Shown piece after piece: positions 7,990-16,068 of a DNA stretch of 64,000 nt; within the stretch, counting starts at the first letter, position 1; each line of letters opens with the position of its first letter. Below the pieces are notes generated by a model that saw nothing but the letters and a program-made list of their open reading frames with translations, did not search any database and was not told the DNA's origin. The stretch lies in assembly GCF_004364285.1 (NCBI RefSeq), contig NZ_SOBE01000002.1, positions 248,001-312,000 on the forward strand. Reading direction: 5' to 3'. The DNA comes from Frigoribacterium sp. PhB116 (GTDB lineage Bacteria > Actinomycetota > Actinomycetes > Actinomycetales > Microbacteriaceae). The position numbers were made by a program, and so were the translations under genes.

Positions 7990-8598
7990 ATGACCGACTC
8001 GCCTCACGCGGTGGCCCCGCGGGACGACCCGTCGATGGAGATCCTCGTCAGCTACGACGCAGCCACGTGGATCTGCCTCCCGCCCTCGTGGCCCCACCAA
8101 GGGCACGAGGAGCCGCGCTCGTGGGTCGCCGCCACCGTCCGTGACGTCTGCACGAGGTCACTCGGCACCACGCGAGCGAACAAGCGCTGGTTGACCAGGA
8201 CCCTCGAGCACCTCGCCGACTGGCAGGACGAGGACGAACTCAAGTACCTGCACTTGCCGTCCGTCACGAGCGAGTTCCTGCTGCTCCGCATCCAGTACGC
8301 CTTCTGCGAGGGCGACCGTGACGACCTGCTGCGACGCCTCGTCCTCACCACGGATCTCGACGTTCTGGAGCCTCCTGCACTGCAGGAGGTCACCGCCCAT
8401 GGTCTCGGGCGAGGACTCCGGGGCCTGGTGCACGCCGACGTCGCCGGTCAGCTGACCACGATGGTCGCGACCGCGTTCCGGTCTGAGCCCTTCGACCTGC
8501 GCATCGCCTGCGAGCTCGGTCCGCCGGAGACCGTGCCGCTGCTCCTGCCCGTCGTCGACGACTTCATCGACGGCATCAGCGTCGTCCGAGCGGAGTGA
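7990..8598 (+). CDS. Hypothetical protein coupled to the EccC-like gene
   Basis: This 202-residue protein has no motif I recognise. It has no signal peptide or membrane helix. Tryptophans and acidic residues are frequent in the first half (WICLPPSWPHQG, LADWQDEDELKYL) and leucine-rich helices follow (EFLLLRIQYAF, LLLPVVDDFIDGI). The ATG follows a CAGGAGAACGCCCC ribosome site. The TGA overlaps the GTG of the large ATPase gene (GTGA), which implies matched synthesis and perhaps physical association with the motor. It could be an ATPase-associated adaptor or chaperone. Confidence 0.55.
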   Translation: MTDSPHAVAPRDDPSMEILVSYDAATWICLPPSWPHQGHEEPRSWVAATVRDVCTRSLGTTRANKRWLTRTLEHLADWQDEDELKYLHLPSVTSEFLLLRIQYAFCEGDRDDLLRRLVLTTDLDVLEPPALQEVTAHGLGRGLRGLVHADVAGQLTTMVATAFRSEPFDLRIACELGPPETVPLLLPVVDDFIDGISVVRAE

Positions 8599-11500
8599 GG
8601 CTCTCGGCGACCGTCCTCGACGTGACGAGCGGCCAGCGGGCCGACGTGGTCTGGGAGGTGCACCCCGACACGACCGTGGGGCAACTCATCGCGTCCGCGC
8701 TGCCGCACCTCGGAGTGGGGACGACCGCCGATCGGGACGCATCGGGGCACGGGGCGGTGACCGTAGACGGCCGTGCGGTGGCGCTCGACGTGTGCGTGGC
8801 GCAGGGATGCGTGCTCGAGGGGAGCGTCCTGACGATCGGTGCGCCTCCCGGGCCCGCGCCCCTGCCCGACGACGGGCCCAGCATCCGCGTCGTCGGAGGG
8901 CCGGGGGCCGGGACCGTCTTCGTCGTCGATCCCGGTGTGTGCGTCGTCGGGTCGTCTCCGCGGGCCACGGTCCGTCTCGACGGTGACGTGCCCGCCTTCG
9001 CGGCCGTCCTCCGTCTCGACGGTGCGGGGCGTTTCACGATCGAGCCCGCGCTCGGGACGGACGGTGACGGGACGGCCGGCGACGGGCTCGCTGACGGCCC
9101 CGTCGTGACCGTCGACCGGCGACCGCTCGTCGAGTCCGTCCAGCTCGACGAGTCGTCCCTCGTGCGCGTCGGGAGCGTCCTGCTCGGGGTCGCCGTCGGG
9201 AGCCGGCCCGGCGCAGCGCTCCACCTGGCGAGGAGCGGGACGCACCTCGAGTTCGCCCGACCGCCACGGCTGCTCCCCGAACCGCCGCCGACCTCCTTCC
9301 GCTTGCCGCCCGAGCCGCAGGCGCCGGCACGGCGACCGCTCCCGGTCGTCGCCGCCTTGGCCCCGCTCGCGATGGCCGCAGTGATGGTCGGCCTCTTCGG
9401 TCACCTCATGTACCTCGCCTTCGGCCTGATGTCGCCGATCGTGCTGGTCGCCAACTACGTGTCCGACCGACGGAACGGGCGGCTGACCCACCGACGGAGA
9501 CTCGACGAGCACGAGGCGGCGACGTCGTCGGTGCTCTCCGCGGCTGACGACGCCGTGCACCAGCTCGAGAAGGAGCGGCGAGCGAGCTGCCCCGACCCCG
9601 CCGCCGTGCTCGACATCGCGATGCGTCGTCGTGCCCGGCTGTGGGAGCGTCGCCGCGCAGATCCGGATCACCTCGTCCTCCGTGTCGGCACGGCGGACCA
9701 CCCCTCGGGCGTCACCATCGACGACCCTCGGGAGCTCGAGCACCTGAGAACCGTCGCCCGCGAGGCGCACGCCGTCCCCGTCACCCTCGACCTGCCCCGC
9801 TGCGGAGTCGTGGGGATCGCTGGCCGCGACAAGCACGCCCGACCTCTCGCCGCGTGGCTGGTGGCGCAGATCGGCGTGCTGCAGAGCCCGCGCGACGTCG
9901 AGGTGGTGCTGCTCACCTCGCCCTCCGGTGAAGAGCACTGGTCATGGCTCCGATGGCTGCCGCACACCCGTCCCGGCGCCGGCGGCTCGTGCTCCATCCG
10001 GGTGGGCCACGACGCGGAGGGAGTCGCTCGCAGGCTCGCCGAGCTCTCGGCCCTCATCGAGGCCCGGCGGCGAGCGGCCCGCGAGGCGCGCGGAGCGGTC
10101 GACCACGACGCCCCCGACGTGGTGGTCGTCGTGGACGGGGCCCGGCGGCTGCGCACCCTGCCCGGGCTCGTCACCGTGCTCAAGGAGGGGCCGTCGGTGA
10201 GGGTCTGGGCGATCTGCCTCGACGTCGACGAGCGCTCCCTGCCCGAGGAGTGCGTCGCCGTCGTCTCTGCCGGGGCGCACAGGCACGGCGTCGCCGCACA
10301 GCTCGCGACGAGCGTGCAGGAGGTGCTCGCCGACGAGCTCCCGGAGGGCTGGCACGAGACGGTCGCGAGGGCCGTGGCGCCGGTCGTCGAGGTCGACCAC
10401 GAGGGCGAGGCAGGCGGCCTGCCCTCGACCTCTCGCCTCCTCGACCTGCTCGGTCTGGACGAGCCGGACGCTCGTGCCGTCCTGGACCGCTGGCGACGAC
10501 TCGGCCCGAGCACCCGCGTCGTGCTCGGAGAGAGCATCGACGGCCCGTTCGCCGTGGACCTCTCCGCGGACGGCCCGCACGCCCTGGTCGCGGGAACGAC
10601 CGGGTCCGGCAAGTCCGAGCTGCTCCAGAGCCTCGTGGCGTCGCTGGCCGCGACGAACGACACCGACGCGATGACGTTCGTCCTCGTCGACTACAAGGGC
10701 GGCGCTGCGTTCCGTGACTTCGCGCTGCTCCCGCACACGGTGGGGACGGTGACCGACCTCGACGGCCACCTCGTCGAGAGGGCGCTCACCTCGCTGCGCG
10801 CCGAGCTCCACCGTCGTGAGCTCGTCCTGGCGGCGGCTGGCGCCAAGGACGTCGAGGACCACGCAGACCAGGTCGCCCGTGGGCAGCTGACGACCGCCCT
10901 GCCGCGGCTCGTCATCGTCATCGACGAGTTCGCCTCCCTCGTGCGCGAGCTGCCGGACTTCGTCACCGGTCTCGTGGACATCGCCCAGCGTGGACGCTCC
11001 CTCGGCATCCACCTCGTCCTGGCGACGCAACGGCCCACGGGCGTCGTCTCGGCTGACATCCGTGCGAACACGGCCCTGCGCATCGCCCTGAGGGTGACGG
11101 ACCCGTCCGAGAGCACGGACGTCATCGATGCCCCCGACGCCTCCGCGATCTCTCCGTCCACCCCCGGGCGGGCCTTCGTCAGGCTCGGCGCGGGCGCGCT
11201 CCTGCCCTTCCAGGCCGGACGGGTGGGCGGACGAGCGCCCGGCGCCGTCGTGACGCAGCCCGGCCCCGTCTGGAGCTGCCGTCTGGCGTGGTCGACGATC
11301 GGCGCGCTCCCGGAGCTCCCTCCCCAGGACGTGCGGGCGGACGACGACGAGGTCACCGATCTCGCACGCGTGGTCGCCGCGGCGGCCGCTGCCCACCGGC
11401 TCAGGGGAGGCTCGGCCCCGCACCGACCCGGGCTCGACGCCTTGCCCGACGTGGTGCTGCTCGACGACCTGCCTCAGACCCCCGTCGAGAGGCTGGCCGG

Positions 11501-13052
11501 CCGGACCGAGCGCCCAGGGGAGCAGGCCGCGGAGCTCGCGTCGTTGCCCTTCGGCCTGCAGGACCACCCTGCCCGACAGGCGCAGGAACCGGCAGTCCTC
11601 GACCTCGACGCCTCCGGTCACCTCTTCCTCGTCGGAGCGCCCCGATCGGGCCGCTCGCAGGTGCTCCGGACACTCGCTGCCTCGGTGGCCGAACGGACGT
11701 CGTGCGCCGATGTGCACCTCTACGGGATCGACTGCGGCAGCGGAGCGCTCCTGCCGCTCGCGGCCTTGCCGCACACCGGCGCGGTCGTGCAGCGCAGCGA
11801 GGTGGACCGTGTCCGGCGTCTGCTCGCGCGCCTCGTCTCGGAGACTCTGCGGCGGCAGGACGAGCTCGCCCGGCAGGGGCACGGCGGCGTCGCCGAGCAA
11901 CGACGCGCGTCGGTCCTCGCCGACCGCATGCCGCACGTCGTGCTCATGATCGACCGGTGGGAGGGTTTCACGGCATCGCTCGGCGAGCTCGACCACGGGG
12001 AGCCCGTGGAGCAGGTGACGTTCTTGCTGCGCGAGGGTGCCGGTGTCGGGGTGCACCTCGTGGTCACGGGTGATCGACAGCTCATCACCGGTCGGCTCGC
12101 GACGATGGTCGAGGACAAGCTCGTCCTGCGACTGGCGGACCGCGCTGACTACGGGCTCGCCGGCCTGTCGCCGAGGACGCTGCCGGAGAGGATCGGAGAC
12201 GGGCGGTGCTTCACGTCGGAGACGGCCGTCGAGACGCAGGTCGCACTCCTCTGCGACGATCCTGCTGCCAGCGCCCAGGCCGAGTCCCTGCGGGTCCGCG
12301 GCGCGTTCGCGACGGAGCGGGACAGGACTGTGCCGGCGGCCCGTCGCCCCTTCCGTCTCGAGCGCCTCGATGGGCCGGTGGCGTTCGGCGAGGCCTGGGC
12401 TCGGCGCTCGCCGGGGCTCCGGGCCGATGCCATGGTCGCCATGGTCGGTCTCGGGGGCGACGACATGGGCGTGGTCGGCCCCGACCTCGCCGCCGGAGCA
12501 GGGACTTTCCTCGTTGCAGGGCCCGGTCGCAGCGGACGGAGCACCGTGCTCCTGACGATGGCACGCTCCCTCCTGGCACAGGGCGTCGAGCTCGTCGTCG
12601 TCGCCCCGCGTGCCTCGCCGCTCCGTGAGCTCGAGTCCGTGCCCGGCGTCCTCTCGGTGCTCGCGACGGCGGCCGTGTCGGCCACCGACCTCGCGCCGTG
12701 GTTCGACGGTGGGCAGCGGCGCCGTGTGCTCGTGGTGGACGATGCGGAGACCGTCAAGGACTGCCCTGCCGCGGCGTGGCTGGCCGGCTTCGTCGCGTCG
12801 TGCGCGGAACGGGGGCAGGCCTTGGTCGCCGGAGGATCGTCGGCCGAGCTGGCCCACGGATTCACGGGGTGGCACGTCGACCTGAGACGGGCCCGCTGCG
12901 GAGCGCTGCTGAGCCCACAGGTGCCGGCGGAGGGCGACCTGATCGGGGCAGTCGTGCCCCGGAGCTCGCTGTCCGTCCGCCCTCGGATCGGAGTGGCTCA
13001 GGTCAACGTCGGCGACGGTGTCGTCCAGCCGGCCCAGGTGCCCGTGCCGTGA
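8595..13052 (+). CDS. eccC: EccC/EssC-like type VII secretion motor ATPase (three FtsK/SpoIIIE domains)
   Basis: This 1485-residue membrane ATPase should drive export of the WXG100-type proteins. Residues 1-85 look like a ubiquitin-like (YukD/EccD-type) fold ending DGRAVALDVCVAQGCVLEGS. About 93-205 look FHA-like (IRVVGGPGAGTVF, VGSSPRATVRLDGDVPAFAAVLR). Two membrane helices lie at about 250-289. Three FtsK domains follow. ATPase 1 has Walker A GTTGSGKS (about 664) and Walker B VIVIDEF (about 773), with LATQRPTGVVSADIRAN. ATPases 2 and 3 have GAPRSGRS (about 1013) and GPGRSGRS (about 1308), with Lys replaced by Arg, so they are probably weak or inactive. Size and single-chain layout resemble Bacillus/Staphylococcus EssC more than mycobacterial EccCa/EccCb. 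No separate eccB, eccD, eccE or mycosin gene is in this window. Confidence 0.9.
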   Translation: MRLSATVLDVTSGQRADVVWEVHPDTTVGQLIASALPHLGVGTTADRDASGHGAVTVDGRAVALDVCVAQGCVLEGSVLTIGAPPGPAPLPDDGPSIRVVGGPGAGTVFVVDPGVCVVGSSPRATVRLDGDVPAFAAVLRLDGAGRFTIEPALGTDGDGTAGDGLADGPVVTVDRRPLVESVQLDESSLVRVGSVLLGVAVGSRPGAALHLARSGTHLEFARPPRLLPEPPPTSFRLPPEPQAPARRPLPVVAALAPLAMAAVMVGLFGHLMYLAFGLMSPIVLVANYVSDRRNGRLTHRRRLDEHEAATSSVLSAADDAVHQLEKERRASCPDPAAVLDIAMRRRARLWERRRADPDHLVLRVGTADHPSGVTIDDPRELEHLRTVAREAHAVPVTLDLPRCGVVGIAGRDKHARPLAAWLVAQIGVLQSPRDVEVVLLTSPSGEEHWSWLRWLPHTRPGAGGSCSIRVGHDAEGVARRLAELSALIEARRRAAREARGAVDHDAPDVVVVVDGARRLRTLPGLVTVLKEGPSVRVWAICLDVDERSLPEECVAVVSAGAHRHGVAAQLATSVQEVLADELPEGWHETVARAVAPVVEVDHEGEAGGLPSTSRLLDLLGLDEPDARAVLDRWRRLGPSTRVVLGESIDGPFAVDLSADGPHALVAGTTGSGKSELLQSLVASLAATNDTDAMTFVLVDYKGGAAFRDFALLPHTVGTVTDLDGHLVERALTSLRAELHRRELVLAAAGAKDVEDHADQVARGQLTTALPRLVIVIDEFASLVRELPDFVTGLVDIAQRGRSLGIHLVLATQRPTGVVSADIRANTALRIALRVTDPSESTDVIDAPDASAISPSTPGRAFVRLGAGALLPFQAGRVGGRAPGAVVTQPGPVWSCRLAWSTIGALPELPPQDVRADDDEVTDLARVVAAAAAAHRLRGGSAPHRPGLDALPDVVLLDDLPQTPVERLAGRTERPGEQAAELASLPFGLQDHPARQAQEPAVLDLDASGHLFLVGAPRSGRSQVLRTLAASVAERTSCADVHLYGIDCGSGALLPLAALPHTGAVVQRSEVDRVRRLLARLVSETLRRQDELARQGHGGVAEQRRASVLADRMPHVVLMIDRWEGFTASLGELDHGEPVEQVTFLLREGAGVGVHLVVTGDRQLITGRLATMVEDKLVLRLADRADYGLAGLSPRTLPERIGDGRCFTSETAVETQVALLCDDPAASAQAESLRVRGAFATERDRTVPAARRPFRLERLDGPVAFGEAWARRSPGLRADAMVAMVGLGGDDMGVVGPDLAAGAGTFLVAGPGRSGRSTVLLTMARSLLAQGVELVVVAPRASPLRELESVPGVLSVLATAAVSATDLAPWFDGGQRRRVLVVDDAETVKDCPAAAWLAGFVASCAERGQALVAGGSSAELAHGFTGWHVDLRRARCGALLSPQVPAEGDLIGAVVPRSSLSVRPRIGVAQVNVGDGVVQPAQVPVP

Positions 13053-13081
13053 GCCGGCCGTCGTCCAGCAGCCCCGCCTGG

Positions 13082-15043
13082 TCATCGAAGGGCGGTCCCG
13101 GTCGTGGTCGGCTGACCGGAGCCAGCCGCGAGCGCGAGGCCCTCGTGGGATCGGAGTCGGCGACGACGCCGGCCGACGTGCGCACCTGCCGCGCCCGCGA
13201 CGAGGAGCCCTCCGGCGAGCGAGATGCCGAGGGCGAGACCGCCAGCTCCGGACCCCGTGAAGGCGAGTGCGGCCGGCACCACGGGTGCGATCGGCGGTGC
13301 CTCGACGCGGAACGACTCGGACGCGTGCACCCGCATGTCGGTGAAGGCCGGGACGACCTGGTGCGAGTCGGGCCCCGGGGCCGTTCCCGGCGACGTGTAG
13401 ACGAACGCGTACCCGCCGACGTCGCGGGCCACGAGGCACGGTGTCTCCACGTGGCCGGCGCCGGTCAGCGTCGTCGAGACACGTCCGGCCACCAGTCCTG
13501 CCGTCTCGAGGTCGCGGACATCACCAAGGTCGGTGTCGACGGCGGGCAGCTCGGCGAACGGGCCGATGAGCAGCGTGTCGACCACCACCTCCTCGACCTC
13601 GGGGTTCCACCTGCTCACCTCGAGCGAGTCGCTCACGCAGGTGTCCGGCGCGACGACCGATGCACCGACGACGGCTGTCTCGATGTCCGGTGCCCAGGGC
13701 ACGACGGTGGTCTCCGAGGCTGTGCCGAACGCGGACCGCCAACCGTGCAGCCGGTCGCGCCCCTCCTCCTCGGCCGTGTCGGCAGGGTCGATCGACTCGA
13801 CCCACGTGTACCAACCGCCAGCCGGCAGCGCGCACGCTGGGGTCGTGTACGTGCCGGGGCCCTCGACCACGCGGACCTCGACGTCGCAGACCGCAGGTGC
13901 GTCCACGGGCCAGTCGGCAGACTCGACGGGCCGTGCGGAGAACGGGCCGAGCAGACGGCTCCGGACGGTCACCGGGATGGGCGCCCAGCCTCCGTCGACC
14001 TCGATCCGCCCCCACTCCGACAACAGGCCGTCACCCGGCTCGACCGTGAGGGTCAGCTCATCGGTGACCTCCGTGCCCGCATCGGCGACGGCGTCGCTCG
14101 CCACTGTCGAGACACGCGGTCGGAACGGCAGCGGGGACAGCGCCGTGGCGCTCGCCGAGCCCGTCGCGGTGACGCTCGTGCCGCCGGTGAAGAGGATCAT
14201 CTGAGACCCTGCCGGGCTGCTGCCCACGGTCATCACCCGGCCGTAGGGCAGGTCGTCGAAGCGCGCCTCGGCGCCCACGACGATCTGAGGGAGGTCGCCG
14301 ACGGCCCGGAACGAGACCGTCTCGCCGTTCTGCACGGAGGAGGCGCTGCTCCCGTCCGCGAAGACGGCGCCTGACAGCATGACCGAGCCAGCGGGCCCGG
14401 GCGGGAGCTGTCCTGGGCCGCCCGCCACACGGTCGACCGCGACGTCGGCACGGAGGGTGCCGGTGCCGTCCGGCTGCAGGTCGACCGCCATCGACGCCGA
14501 GACCGACGTCGATGCCTCGCGAGCGGCCTCGTCCAGCATCTGCTGCATCTTCTCGAGGACGATCGGCCACCGCTCGTTCGCGCGGCCTGCGTAGTAGCGA
14601 GCGCTCCGGCCGGCGAGGCCGGTGATGCTCCACACCGCGAGCTGGCCTGCGGCGGCGGTGTCCTGGTCGTCGGTGCCGGCCCAGGTGCGGGCGATGTAGG
14701 CGAGCCGAGCGTGGTCGTCGCTGGAGATGTCGAAGACGTCCGGGCCGGTCGCGGTGTCGTACTCGTTGCCGACCGGTGACGACTTGCCGGCCTCCAGGCA
14801 GAAGGCCGTGCGGCCGTCGGCGAGCAGGTACGTGCCGAGGTAGGAGACGCCGTCCCCACGCCAGAGGTACCCGGTGCCGAGGCCTGTCGACGTGACGGCC
14901 CTCGCGGGCGAGGCGAGCGCGAGCGGTGCGACGAGCACCGCCAGGAGGAGCAGCAGGAGGGACAGGAGCAGGAGTCGCGGAGCCCGTGGCGGGGCGGTCT
15001 GAGGTGTCATGCGACGACGATGACGGGACGGGCCTGCGGGCAT
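13082..15043 (-). CDS. Cell-wall-anchored surface protein with thioester-type domain and LAFTG sorting signal
   Basis: This 653-residue protein starts at the ATG at 15043, which has a perfect AGGAGG 8 nt upstream; a second ATG lies at 15010. An arginine-rich start and a long leucine run (about 24-48) form the signal peptide, with likely cleavage after SPARA. The next domain has TAFCLEAG (Cys82) and, 52 residues on, AAGQLAVWSITG (Gln134). This Cys/Gln spacing and the QxAVW context fit thioester domains (TED), which form an internal Cys-Gln bond that binds host or substrate amines covalently. Repeated beta-sandwich segments follow, with paired cysteines. The end carries LAFTG, a hydrophobic helix and RRRRR, a class E type (LAXTG) sortase signal, then an unusual 24-residue tail. 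It is convergent with the secretion motor gene. Confidence 0.75.
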   Translation of the reverse strand: MPAGPSRHRRRMTPQTAPPRAPRLLLLSLLLLLLAVLVAPLALASPARAVTSTGLGTGYLWRGDGVSYLGTYLLADGRTAFCLEAGKSSPVGNEYDTATGPDVFDISSDDHARLAYIARTWAGTDDQDTAAAGQLAVWSITGLAGRSARYYAGRANERWPIVLEKMQQMLDEAAREASTSVSASMAVDLQPDGTGTLRADVAVDRVAGGPGQLPPGPAGSVMLSGAVFADGSSASSVQNGETVSFRAVGDLPQIVVGAEARFDDLPYGRVMTVGSSPAGSQMILFTGGTSVTATGSASATALSPLPFRPRVSTVASDAVADAGTEVTDELTLTVEPGDGLLSEWGRIEVDGGWAPIPVTVRSRLLGPFSARPVESADWPVDAPAVCDVEVRVVEGPGTYTTPACALPAGGWYTWVESIDPADTAEEEGRDRLHGWRSAFGTASETTVVPWAPDIETAVVGASVVAPDTCVSDSLEVSRWNPEVEEVVVDTLLIGPFAELPAVDTDLGDVRDLETAGLVAGRVSTTLTGAGHVETPCLVARDVGGYAFVYTSPGTAPGPDSHQVVPAFTDMRVHASESFRVEAPPIAPVVPAALAFTGSGAGGLALGISLAGGLLVAGAAGAHVGRRRRRLRSHEGLALAAGSGQPTTTGTALR

Positions 15044-15220
15044 GACGCCCGCCTCCTCGTTCTGTGGACGTCAGCGCAGGGACGCTGCTCGGTGGAGGGA
15101 GCAGGGGAGGCATCGACGCGGCGTGAGCCGTTGGTCGATGCGAGCTGTGGAGGTGTCGGCGTGTGTCCGTGGCTGGCCGGGCCGCCGCCGCCCGTTCCCG
15201 TCGCTGAGCCCGGACATAAC

Positions 15221-15255
15221 GACGCCCGCCGACCGCGATGCGGTGGGCGGGCGTC
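15221..15255. terminator. GC-rich hairpin downstream of the small acidic protein gene
   Basis: GACGCCCGCC (15221-15230) pairs with GGCGGGCGTC (15246-15255), and an inner ACCGC/GCGGT stem closes on GAT, with one mismatch between the stems. It lies just past the minus-strand stop at 15272 and before the surface-protein start region. It has no T-tract, as is common for actinobacterial terminators. Confidence 0.6.
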
Positions 15256-15271
15256 GCGGCGGTGTGAGGCG

Positions 15272-15505
15272 CTACTCGGTCTCGTCGAGGTCGACGTCCT
15301 GGTCGTCGAGGTCGTTCTCGGCGAGGCTTGGCTCGGCTTCACGCGGCGAACCACCCGTGGGGCCGTCGTTGCCGTCGCCGAGGCCCGGCAGCACGGTCTC
15401 GCCGGCGACCGCGTCGTTCGTGACGATCTGCTGGCTCTCCTCGAACTGGGTCTCCTCGTCGTAGGGCTCGTCGCCCGAGGATGCGGGGGTCTGGGTGTCG
15501 CTCAT
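15272..15505 (-). CDS. Small acidic hypothetical protein
   Basis: This 77-residue protein is highly acidic (about one third Asp/Glu) and probably disordered, with no cysteine, signal peptide or membrane helix. It begins MSDTQTPASSGDEPYDEET and ends in DDQDVDLDETE. The ATG is preceded by a GGAAGGA ribosome site, which supports real translation. A hairpin terminator follows. I do not recognise the family. Such proteins in this bacterial group are often stress or multi-copy hypothetical proteins, but nothing here identifies a partner. Confidence 0.6.
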   Translation of the reverse strand: MSDTQTPASSGDEPYDEETQFEESQQIVTNDAVAGETVLPGLGDGNDGPTGGSPREAEPSLAENDLDDQDVDLDETE

Positions 15506-15553
15506 GGTGCGTCCTTCCGGTCGGTGGTGCGGTGCTGTTGGTGAGGAAGCGGC

Positions 15554-15964
15554 TCAGGCCAGGCCGAGCTGCTGCATCAGGCCGGCCTCGTCGGTGGCGC
15601 CCCAGCGCTCGACGAGCAGGCCGTCGTCGTCGAAGCGACCGACCTGGATGCCGCGCACCGTGAAGCTCTTGCCCGTGGCCTGGTGGCCCTGGAACGGCCC
15701 GGTGTGGGTACCGGTGATGGTGAAGACGGCGGTCACGTTCTCGTCGTCGGCGACGAGCGTCTCGACGCCCAGGTCGGCGTCGGGGAACGCGGTGAAGAAG
15801 TCGCTCCAGAACGCCTTGATGCCCTCGACGCCCGCGGGCGCACCCGGAGCCGGGTCGTGGTCGACGACGGCGGCGTGGAAACCCTCGCCGAGCCGGTCGA
15901 TCTCGCGGGCGGTCAGGATCTCGCCGATCAGCTGCTGGGTGGCGACGTTCTTCTCTTTCGACAT
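15554..15964 (-). CDS. SnoaL-like / ester cyclase family protein
   Basis: This 136-residue protein has the NTF2-like cone fold expected of the SnoaL-like ester cyclase family: an N-terminal helix region, GVEGIKAFWSDFFTAFPD (conserved helix and FPD turn), and then beta strands with VTAVFTITGTHTGPFQGH and a final GLLVERWGATDEAGL strand. Many members have no known reaction; some cyclise polyketides. Two acidic/histidine positions (HDPAPGA, D in FPDAD) line the expected pocket. It is transcribed like its neighbours, but spacing of 48 and 104 bp gives no firm operon. Confidence 0.8.
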   Translation of the reverse strand: MSKEKNVATQQLIGEILTAREIDRLGEGFHAAVVDHDPAPGAPAGVEGIKAFWSDFFTAFPDADLGVETLVADDENVTAVFTITGTHTGPFQGHQATGKSFTVRGIQVGRFDDDGLLVERWGATDEAGLMQQLGLA

Positions 15965-16068
15965 CTCGTTCTCCGTGTCTCTCGTGTGTGTCAGGTGGTT
16001 CCCGTCTACTCCCGCCCCGTGCCCCGCCCCCTGCGGAGCTTCACAGGGAACGAGCGCCGGGATCGTGC

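Noticed and set aside
9942-13439. An 1165-codon minus-strand frame across the eccC-like gene
   Set aside because: The plus-strand frame carries all ATPase motifs. The antisense product is Arg/His/Asp/Gly-rich without domains or a ribosome site.
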